Assembly (NCBI GenBank): GCA_013407085.1
Contig: JACCGJ010014861.1
Coordinates: 1 to 64,000 of the forward strand
Origin: Atriophallophorus winterbourni
Taxonomy: Eukaryota > Platyhelminthes > Trematoda > Plagiorchiida > Microphallidae
DNA: 64,000 bases
Reading direction: 5' to 3'
Shown: positions 45,101 to 57,100 of the stretch, in pieces
Position numbering within the stretch: the stretch's first letter is position 1
Layout: each line of letters starts with the position of its first letter
Program-made: the position numbers and the translations under genes
Notes under the pieces: generated by a model
The model's input: only the letters and a program-made list of their open reading frames with translations
Databases searched by the model: none
What the model was told of the DNA's origin: nothing

Positions 45101-48100
45101 ATATTTCCGGCTGGCGGAGCAAAATCTGTATAATCGGAAACACTGAAAAGTGTACATCAATTGAAACAGAAAATAGCCTCTGTTTCGATAGAAACGTTAA
45201 AAGAAATACTTAAAGTTTGATGAATCATTGGAAGACACAACATTGTTTGGAAAGTGTAGGTGAGTGAGCATTTGTTGTGAATATCAGCTTTCGATTCATG
45301 AAAGTCAATGAGAAAACCAAATCGGCAACCTATATTAATCTATATTAGAATAAAGTTTTCACGCACCTCACGAATCTTATATGCCATGAATTTTCACCAT
45401 AACGTGTAATGATGCTGGGAGGCACCACTAAGCAATAAAACTCCCGAATGGATGATTATTTTTCAAGTGAATAGTAAAAGCAGTTCGGTTCACGAAATGA
45501 GTTGGTAAGATTCTATAAATTATCCAATCTCTGTTTAATAAAAGCACCGTTCGCGCTCGTGAAACTGATCCCTAACTTTCGGGTGCAAATAAGTCGTTAT
45601 TTTGCGATCAAATGGCATTTTAGCTTCCCTACTTCAAGGACAGCGAATTTTGAGATCAGCTTGGTTGAGACGTTTTCGCAGAAAACGCAAGACAACATGT
45701 TATTGTCACCCGGGTAAATTTGTGTTGACTTGTTAAAACGAAGAATGATTTCGCAATGATTCGAAACAGCAGTCAATCATGAAAGTAACATTCAAAAGCT
45801 TTCATTCATCCCTTCATTAAATAGTGAGTAAAGTAACAAAATTATGGTAGACTTATTTTTAATATTATGTTTAATTAAGTTACCAGCACTTCAGACAAGA
45901 GTAACTATTCGGGTCTACATTTTTATGGTTACAGCGTACTTGAGGTATGGTGGACTCTGAAGGACATGCCGCGGACGAGATCTAATACTATCGCACCGAC
46001 TGTTGGGGATGATTCTTTCAATCCCCCGAGGCATACCTATTCGATTTCCGTTGATTCATCAACCGATGCTGGCGAGTACGTCTGCAAAGTTCGGGGCCCG
46101 TTCGACACTGCAGTTTCGAACCCTACCATCCTGAAGCATATTAGTGAGTCAAACAGTGTGTCAGTTTTGTGCGTTGATTTGTATTGTTTATTAGCTTATC
46201 ACAAAGTAAAATAAACGCATTAGAATGTTTATATATCAGCATATATAGATTTAAAAATGAATAATGAGATTCAGCTGAATGCTTTCCATCTACGAAGCAT
46301 CCGTCGTATCTTGAACATATCGTGGATGGACAGAGTGACTAACGCTGAAGTGCTTTCAAAAGCTGGTCTACAGAGCATGTTCACCCTATTACGTCAGCGC
46401 CGCCTGCGGTGGCTTGGTCATGTCTATAGAATGGAAAATGGTCGTATTCCGAAAGATCTACTCTACGGTGAGTTGCAATTAGGAAGTCGACCATTGGGCA
46501 GACCGCACTTGCGGTACAAAGATGTTTGCAAAAGAGATATGAAAGCTCTTGACATTGACCCCGCAAGCTGGGAAGAACTTGCTCTTGACCGCTCACTTTG
46601 GAGGCATTGTGTAAAGCGTCGACTGCAAGCCGGGGAGGAGCAAATACAGCTCCTGGCTGCTGAACGCAGATCACGCCGCCGGCGTGCAACTGATGCAATA
46701 CAACAGAGTTCTGACTATCGTTGCAAGCGCTGCGGGAGAGATTGTTCCTCCCGAATCGGACTGTTTAGTCATTCAAAAAGTTGCAAAACATGAAATTCAT
46801 GCGATGTGATGTACATCCATGGTCGACATCGACCGACGGAGGCCAACAACAACAATGAGATTCAGTGGATATAAACATGATAGTTGTCAAATTAATATTA
46901 CGTGAAAAGCTTTATTTTTTTCTTTGAGAACCCCTTATGCTCTTTATAATCTCTGCCGTATTCTTCCGCGTAGCACTGTCCCCCGTGGTCACAAAAACGT
47001 TGGGTTATGGTGATTACGTGTCACTCGGCTGTTTGATGGAGGGTGATAACCCAGGCTTGGATATTCAATGGAGGATTGGCGGAAACATAATCTCAGTTGA
47101 TGCAACCAAATATTATTATGCCTTCTCACGAAATGGTAAATGAGTTTGTAAAAATGTATCGGATTTCGAACGTAAACATTAGATTAGACTGTGATTATTC
47201 TCGTTGTATCAGATATGAATTGATTAGAAAATATAATATTTCATCTTATTTTAATTTTAAACTTATCCAAGGCACAAATCAACTTTCTCTAAAATACTTC
47301 ATATTTCACGCTCTCTGCCTCAGTATCAATAAAGTATTTAATCCGCACTCCCATGTATATGACAATGAATGCGGCTATGTCATTAAGTGTAGGTAACTAT
47401 GTCGAATGATAGTGGATTTTTTCACGTGAATTGATCACCCTGTGATATCGATTGTCTGTTCAAGTATAAGTATACGTGTAATGCAAACAAATATTTTTTT
47501 GCGAAAAGGACCTGTTCGCTCAGATTGAAACTCTTAAACCCTAGGTCCGAGAATAATCCCCGATTCTGTAATATTTAGAATTCTTTAAAAAGCAGTGTGG
47601 CAGACATCACGTTTTTGTCAGCACTTAATATCGTAAGTTTCTATAGGTACCGTTTCGCGCCAACCATTTATGGTTGACCATTTATGATTTAGGCATGCGA
47701 AACATTGTATTGCACTCTTTTTCTTACCTATCAGATAAAAGTGTTATATAAGAATGAGTTTGATTTCATCTATATGTATATCGATAGAAGATATCGGATT
47801 AAAGATTGATAGAAATATTTTTCACTTCGTTTTGATGCAAAGATTCATGATTGTATATGAAATATTCATAATGATTTCTACATCTTTACTGACGATATGT
47901 TTTCTGCGCATTACTCTAAGGGAAACTGGCTGTTATAAATAATGACGGTGCACCGACTGGCAACTGGGAATTTAAATGTGAGATCACCGGCCCCGGGTTA
48001 CGGTCACCAATCGCTGGTAATAAACACACAATCAATATAATTCAAAGCAATGCAGAAGTAGAATTGTGGAATCGCATTGTGGAACACTCGAAACAAAGAC

Positions 48101-51100
48101 AGACTGTGTTCAAAAACGAACCATTCTCCATTTTTTGCTCCGCAAACATTAGAATTGATGGAGAACCATCATGGACTTTCACCGATTCCACTAGCAGGAG
48201 GCAGTGAAATCTTAAGGAAGTGAGTTCATTTGCAAGAAACACACGTAAAACCCTTTTTGTCAACATGCGATGTTTTTTAATCTGGAGCTTATCTTTAGAA
48301 GAATATAATGGAGCTTGCACATGTCTGAGAATTTCGGAAGGAATGCTACGCTGTTACTAGTGTAATCTGAAATATTAGGTGATTTTAAATGTTTCTCGTC
48401 ATCTGGAGTTCCGAATCTTTAAACACCACATGAGGTCAAGTCACACGACGATCATTTGCAGGATGTGAACGAATATTGCACATTTAAATATGTGACATTG
48501 CCCGGGGTCCAGGCTTTTGAAATCTTCCTCTGAAATATAATGTTTTAGCTATTCAAACGGTAATGAGCTTAGCTGCTGATCTTAAGGTTTTAATCAAGCG
48601 ATTCTGATTCTGCGAACTCGGTGAAGTTTTACGTGTTCGATCGACTCAATGTAAGTAGTAAACGTTTGTACGTTATCTCCAAAGTCAGCTTATGCGTCAT
48701 GGATGATATCAATATTGTTTCTTCCAATGTGACTTCTAACAGACTGACAATCATGGTTTAGGTCATAAGTTGACGCTAGATTGCTCATCAAATATCTGGT
48801 ATAGCAAATGTGGAAGGATAGAGAAGGTTTGTAATGTTGCTTATCGTCTGTATTCTGTTAAAACATATTCTGGATGCGTGAGTCCTTGTTAATCGGCAAA
48901 TAACTCACTCAGAGTCTGCTGAGCTATGCATTTTGTGCAAATACGAAGCCAAAAATTGAAAGTGGCTAGCCACTCGTCGATGATAAAGTCCATTTTAATA
49001 TTTATATTTTTTAAAATGCCTCTATTGAGCGCAGCTTAAAGACTCTCTTTGGTTTGATAAAATATATATTGACAAAGAACAACGTAATCAGCAATAAATT
49101 ACAATTGATGACGGTTTTCCCGTATAAACTAATGTAAACTCAGCGTTTTCTGGAACTTCGCGCAAAATAGCTCCAAGTGAATCGGCCCGGTGCCGATTAT
49201 CAAGAATTCTGTGCTATTCACACTAATATACCTCAATCATATACGGCGGAGCGGAAGAATTTTTTTCAAATTTCAAAAGCCTACTATTTCTATGTCCGCC
49301 TGGTCAACGAACGTAATTATCAGTAAACATGGTGACTTGACGCGGGAATAACAGGAAGCGAGGCAATCTATTTACCGTCAAAATCATATAACAACTCAAC
49401 AAAATTGTGTGCGAGGCCCGAACCACAATTCAACGTCCAACTCGCGTATCTCTTGGATAGAAAACATTGACTCAGACGGTAATAGAATTAATAGATATTG
49501 ACATTGGAACGTTGGTTTCAAGTAATTATAATAAAAAAGCAAACAATATCCAAATTTCCATTCAGACATCATTAATGAAAATGCGGCAATGTTGCATAAA
49601 ACGACTATCTTAAATGTATGTCTATCGAGTGATGTTGCATTGGATCTACAACTTAAAATTTGCCTCAAATTGCACCGATTCTTCATCCCATTTACAGTAG
49701 GGGAATATCTAAATAATATGGTGCACAGCTTCGAAATTATTTTAGAAGATTATGTGGGTCATTGCAAGTTATTCAATCACCACACGGTTGATACAGGTGT
49801 CTGATGACATGTCGATCTTTTTCTGACAAAGCTCTAATCCAGGTTCTCACTCCATAATCTTACTCTCGATTAGGCATAATTTATATAAAGGTGTACCAAA
49901 TTTCCATTTTGTTGTTGAATGACATATCATCTATATACATCAATATACTATATTAACAAGTTTCCAAACGTACCGTAACTAATCCTAGGTTATCTGAGCT
50001 TTGAAATACAGGCAAACCATGTCAGATAAGTATTCGATCGCAACGTTCATTCTGACTGAAATAAGACTTCCTGGTTCAATGAATCGAATATTCCTACCTC
50101 CACTTGGTGATTGCAAAAATCCACAAATGACTATGATGTGTATGTGATGGAGCTGTCGCTAGCGATTTGTATATTCACAAAGCGATTAATATTAATAAAA
50201 TCGGACAACATTGTATTTTGTTTAGTTTTTAACAGAAGAAAAATCCTCAGCACCACATTCGCAATCTAGAGATGAGGCATCCGAGAAATTATTTGCCTAT
50301 AAGCGGATGAAATGTCAGGATTAACTCACATACATACACATACATACACATATATTCTGTTTGATGAATTTACCAAACGATGCGCTTTACCGAACTTGAA
50401 GAAAGTGAATTCGGATCAGAATACAGAAATAAGGTCATTCCACTCTGATTGTAGGAGACCCGCCATGCGAACGAGAACTGGGATCTTGTCAGTAGTATCA
50501 TAGTGATTCGTTATAAATAGGATATTTTTGCCTCGCATTCCGACGAAAGTTATAGTCCTCAAGTCTCATGTACTCTAGTTTAATAACAAAAACGATGGCT
50601 GACGTTATCAGCGGGAATCTGAGGGATATCTTAAAATATTACGTGATCACAAATTAACATGTCAGATTTCGAGACCCATGCCTGATGAGAGATTAACTCG
50701 TGTGTCACTGAACGTAATAGCTTGGCGTTTGTTTACTATTTAATGCTATCGCTTTAAATGTGTTCACACAACCCGACAATTATACCGTATGGGTTTACAG
50801 CTTAAACCCACAGGATTGATTTTTCGACAATATGCGAGGGAAATATTTGTTTCGCAAGCAACCACACAACACGACGGTCTTGATCGCTGCCAATTTTCAA
50901 GCTTTCCGGGTGGTGCCGTTGAGTTCACGATCAACGTTGAAAATAAGAAGTTCATTGAATTTTTGACTAGTATAATTGCATCAATATATTAATATATAGA
51001 TTATATAGTATATATATCTCATTATATATATATATTCTCATATCTATATAATTTCAACAAAATAAAATCTTGTAAGGCATGATTTGTCAATTATCGAATA

Positions 51101-54100
51101 ATCTTATCATTGAATGCACACGCATTGCAGATTTCGAGACTTCTGATAACAAAGATTTATTCAAAACCTAGAGACTATTCAGATAAATTTGAAACTAGAA
51201 ATTATTCGGATGACCGAACAATAGCTGCTGTCATGTGAGAAAAAGTGAAAGAAAATAATGACTGATTAGCGTAAGGAAAGGATTAGGTGCATCGTGTGTG
51301 TATCATCGTATTAATCGATTAATCTGTCGCTTTCACAAAATTTTCGATTAACGTGAATGTTTGTGTCAAATAAATCCGCGGATACACTTTATTTTCGCCA
51401 TAAACGCAACGCTTGTGTTGAGTGATGACGGTCAAGTTTTGGTTTGAGAACTGCAGGCATAGCTTTTATAATTATATACGCTCAAACGAAAGCATTCCGA
51501 TCGCTTATGGGGAGATAATCATTGTCAGCTGAAAATTTCGAAAATAGCCAGCACGAAACCAATATCAATCACCAGGGCGTAAATGCTATTCTGGTTTCCG
51601 GCATTTAAATACTGTATGCTACGTTACATTTTTATATGCAATATCCACATGCGTATTCGTGTGTACCAATAAAGTCAATTTCTTCTTCTTCTTCTTCAAA
51701 AAACAGCAGTCCAGTTTAACATACCCTCAGCAAAACGAAATAGAATCAATCGTAAATTTATTTAAGTTATATAATGTTTCTAAGATGCTTGAACAGTGTG
51801 TTTGGATCTCTTATATGGACTCACCCCCGCAGAGCATATATTTGATGACTTCAAATAAATGGGATCGCTTTCGATAGAACTTCATGCATTTTTCATTCAA
51901 AACGCATAATGTACATCTATTCCGATGTATTTATCGTAACATCCCCGTCAATATATACAATATACAGATGTATAGATTTTTATTGATTAATATTGTGAGT
52001 GTTTCTTTGTTATCAACGTTGATTCTAGCTTCATTTCAACGTAAACACGGATGCACCCAAAAACATAAATTTCAATTTCAAACCGAACTAAAGTTTACAT
52101 TATAATTTTAAAGATTGACGATTAATCGTTGTGAAATACATTCAGTTTTAAAACGACTACGTGTTTCAATTACAATTAAATAAATTCACAAGCTTAACAA
52201 TTATGAATAGGAACTTTTTTATTGAAGTGTGGCTGACGGCTATTTTGCCAAAAGAAATGGCAAAATCAAACAAATAAAAAAACAAAATTATAAAGTATAA
52301 ATTCAAATAATGTTATAGTAGTTTAGTTTATTATATTATCATTTAGCAAATTCCATACAAATACACACCGATAAAATTCCCGTGTTACTACTGAGCTCAA
52401 ATTATTCTGTGAGTTCAAAGTTTTCCAACAAGTTCGGAACAGAAATATGACGTTTATGTGTGAGTTAAAATCCTCTCACAGCCCACTTTTCAGTTATTTT
52501 AGGCACTCAAGTATGAAAGTTTTGAAAATTTGTAATTGGCTTTTTGGAAGTATCCTTACTCACTTACTATTCATAATCATTCAACGCGTATTTCGTACAA
52601 TGAAGGTAAACCTGAGTTTCGACAAAAACCGCAAGATGACAGATTTGTGATTGGAAAAATGCTTCGTCTCTCTTGCGATTACACAAACATTGCTCCCCAT
52701 ACTCCCACTCAAATAGATTGGCTGAAAGATGGAATTCCACTTACCAGTTCGTCTTCGACGAATATCGGCGAGAACGGAAAGGTACGCTACATATATCAAC
52801 TATTTAATTTTGACTCGAAAAATGTTGAAAGTTATTTTGGAGCGCTTGATTAGTCATTTTTCTGAAAATATTATTTGAAAACAATCGGTTAGAGCAGGCT
52901 TGAGGATCGATTTTCACATATGAATCACTCAGATCGACGTTATTAGTCAGAACATGCAACGTCAATAAATAGAAAGTTCTGAATACCAACCATGGTCTAA
53001 CGAAGCATTGTTGTTCCATGTGTAACGGTGCCCGAAAACTGCTCTAAACAATAGTTTTTCGAATTTAATATGTATACATTCGATTATATTACGAGGAATA
53101 CAACGCTTGATGATTCACACATCATTTTGGCCAGAGATGCTCAAATATAAATATGAACATCACTTTAAAGTTCTATCAACTGACGAAATCTCAACAAGCG
53201 TGTTATTATACGAATTTTAGTGTCGAAACATCAGTTTATCGAAAGACCTAATTGCTAAGTACACGTTTCGCTGATTTAATTAGTTTCATACAGACAAGTG
53301 GCAGTAAGAAGGTCAAAATTTGTTATTTTCGGTATCAATTTGGAAAGTGTGTTGGCTTCATTGCCTGAAGCTTAATGCCATCGAAGCCCAATTTACGTGC
53401 TATTCGAAGTATTTCGGCTAATTCTCACTAGCAATGAAATTATTGGCAAAGTCTTTATACGTCAAACTATTTGTGGACGATTGTAAACATCTAGATTAAA
53501 AACAAAATCAAATTTTATATGGCATCTATTACAACCCTCTTTCATGAAATTTTGTGAGCCAAGTTTTATGTGATTCCGATTATAAATCATTAATTAAAAT
53601 GTATTTAAAGAAACATTTTATTTCGTAGTTTAGCGAATTCTTTCGTACCTTACCGTAATCAATGTACTTGCCTGCTATAGTCTTTAAAAACGAGTTTGCC
53701 AAATAACTATTAATCGTTTGAAGTAATAAAGTAACAAAATAGCAATAAATTCCTTATCTTTAAAAAGACTCTCGAACTGCGAAATATATCCGAAAAGAAG
53801 CCCTTTATGATTCAATGTAAATTGTCCAACCGTCACGGATGGACGATACACAACGCTAAGATCTCTTACGGTGGAGCTGTACCTTCGGTTATCCCTGCAT
53901 CCAGTTCAACCGTTTTTGCGTTACAAAGTCAACGAGTCGAACTCCCTTGCGGTATTCAAGGTGAACCTGAACCAACTTACACTTGGCAGCCAGTCACCGA
54001 CGATGCTCAGACGGGTGAACATTACGTTATACAGGTAAATTGATAATATATCGTGTGAACGGTTTCTGCAAATCCATAAAAGCTTGGACAAAAGGATTCT

Positions 54101-57100
54101 CATTGTAAAATTAAATCACGTAATTATCGAATAATTAAATAAAGTACTGTTCATAACAATGTCATCAAGCAATTTGAAACCCTAATGTAAGCCTTAGCGA
54201 GAAAAAAAAAACTGGAGGTAATGAAGCAAAGATAAATATTTGGGAGGTTCATTCCATAAAAATTGTATGAGTGATGCGCAATTATATTCCCTACCTAATA
54301 GGCAATCACCGTTGTCGAACATGGATGTACATTACCAGCACATGATGGCTTGATGCTACGCAGCCTCAGAATGACTGAACAGTCCGTTTCTGAAGTGGCA
54401 ATCTTACCTGTTAAACTCACAGCGTTTTGCAGTACTCGGTAAATCGGCGTCAGTTGAAATCTTGCAGCGTGATCGACGTTCACCAGTCGAGTGTTGTATT
54501 TGCTTATCCTGATGTTTGCACAGGTCATTGGGCCTTACATTTGCAAAAATGTCATATACATCTATTATGAATAACGTTGTTCAAAATTAGAGTGACATAT
54601 TTAATATAACTGAGTAAACAACGTCATAATATTTTAAATAGGCCGCAACGAAATCTTTGGAAAACGTCTACACATGCTTAGCCAAAGACGATCAAGGGAC
54701 TCTCAATCGAGGGATTACTTTTCTGCTTGCCGATTCCCCGGGCCCACAAGTGGCGTTCTCTCCGCCAAATGGACGGTGGTCAGCCATGCCGTCATATACC
54801 GTCGCAGATGTCAACAAGACAGTCATATTTCATCCTGGAAGTTATGAAATACACTGCGCGAAAGAATGGGATATCTCCGCCACAATTACAAGGTTGGTAA
54901 AATAAAATCTAATGTTGCGAATAATTTAGATATAACAAAAAAGTTCGTTTCAAAATTAAAACTGCTCATTTGCACGTATTTCCATGACATACACTTCGCC
55001 AAGAGATTCGAGCTGTATGCACTCATCGTGTAGGGATAGTAAGATAAGCATCAACACGCACTTGAAATGGTGGAAAAATGAACAACAAGTTGCGCTTGTA
55101 TGTCCAAGTTCCAGTTTATTAAATGCATTGTTTTGTTATAATTCCTTCAGAATCTGTATTGGTGGATTATATGAATTTGAAAGTATCATGTGCATTTATA
55201 AGTATACAATACTGAATAAAATAATTAATGATCCAAGCCTTGTATCAACGTCGCACAACTGTTTGCAGAAAATTTGTAAAAAGCGAATTTTAACTATGTT
55301 CTTTTACTTTAATTTGTATTACGACCAGCAAGTTTCATTATTAACATAAAAAGCACCATTTGATCTCACGCAAGACAAGAATGGAAACTGTTTGATTGCC
55401 TTTAGCGCATTTTGCTGCTGTGAATAATAAAAAAATACAAATATGGACACGGAAATTGACCCGGCGATGGGGTCACTTGCGACAACCGGTCCATTTCCGA
55501 AGATTACTAAAAGTTCTTATTGCAGAGTTGGAAGGAATGATTATTGTTCCGCATCAATCTTGGCAAAGCACGGTTCTTTTCGCAACTTCCATTAATTTGT
55601 TCACATATGGATTGGAAAATCTCATAGCAATACCACAGATAACTTTTCGCGTTTCCCACCCATTTGCGAAGTCGTGTCGATTCATCTCTCAGGTCTTGCT
55701 TACCTACGAAAATGTAGGCGTTCAATGCGCGCAATAAAAGGAGACACGTTGACAGATTACTAACAGAGAATTGAACGAATGTGAATTAAATATTTGTTCT
55801 CTGCTCCGTTGTTACCATGCGATTTGTTATGGTAGTCAATTTACTGCCAACAGGATCACTTATGCCGTCAAAATCTTCGGTTCGTTTGATCGACCTTGAC
55901 TTATTGAAAATCATTTGGTCCGAAAGAATGTGCCGCTTCGAACGCGATGAAGTATATTTTCCGAAACCGTAACTACTGCGGTTTTGCTAGTGTTGTTTGC
56001 TTTGTTTAGGATGTTACAGCTCATGTGTGGAGGGGAGTGTGATTTACTGTATATCAACAGAAAACTCGTGATTAGGATTAAAATCAACGATATTTCAATA
56101 AATTCACTTCGTGGGTATGCAGAATAACAAATTCAAACTATAGTCGGATTGCTCTCGGGATATATACGTATTCATTGTATGAGTTGTGGAGGATCCTTCG
56201 ATGGGAATATATTGACGTAAAACATAATACCATGTACAATTTTAGCTCCTGAAAATATATCATGCAGACACACCTCAAACGTAGAAATTGGTAAATGCTC
56301 CAGAAAAGAGTGTAACTATCAGCTGATGGAACTAAATTCATGTTAATCGGTTTGGGTTATATACTCTTCAAAGCCCAAAGGATGAGAAAGTTAAGATTGA
56401 AAAAAGTTATATTCTGGTAGATGGAGTGCTATATAATGAAGTTTATTGTTTTTGCGAATATCATTGATCTGCCTAAGTTACTCAGTCATAAAGGAACTTT
56501 ACATAAAGACTGCTATAAGTCATTATCAGTTTAGTTCAGTTCAGTTCATCTGTCAAACAACTATAAATGGCTGATAAGCCATTTGAAAATCATTTTCATT
56601 CTAATTATATCGAGAAGCGACCTGAATATTCATTAAGAGAAGTCAAGGAAAAGCTGATGCCACGAGGCATCCAAACCCCATTTGAAAGCATCTAGTGGTA
56701 TGCAAGCGATTAGTTCCTCAGGCAGCTTTTTCCAGAGGATTAACACTCTTTCACTGATGTTTTGTCTAAGATTCAGACGATTGTGATTTTTTGCGAGCGT
56801 CAGTGTATATGAAGGTTTTATCGCATAAAAGAACAGGTTTTAAAATCTGCGTAGCCTAAGACATTCAGCAATTTGAAGGTTTCTATTAGGTCACCCAGTA
56901 GACGCCGAAGACAGAATAAGCTTAGAGAAATCATACGTTCTTTGTAGGATTTTCCCTATATACCATTTACCATATCGGTAGCTAGACGTTTGACCCACGC
57001 TAGTAGTAATATGTCTCTTTGGAATAAAGTGCCCTAGGATTGCACGTAATATTCTAAATTTGGCCTGACAATCGTCATATATAAGTGGCTTAACCCGTCC

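Noticed and set aside
48017..48047. A 31-base intron in exon 5
   Set aside because: The frame reads through without a stop into a good Ig start, while splicing to the CAAAG acceptor runs into TAG after four codons.
50679..50705. CTGATGAG near 50683 as a hammerhead ribozyme core
   Set aside because: No GAAA core and no flanking stems follow.
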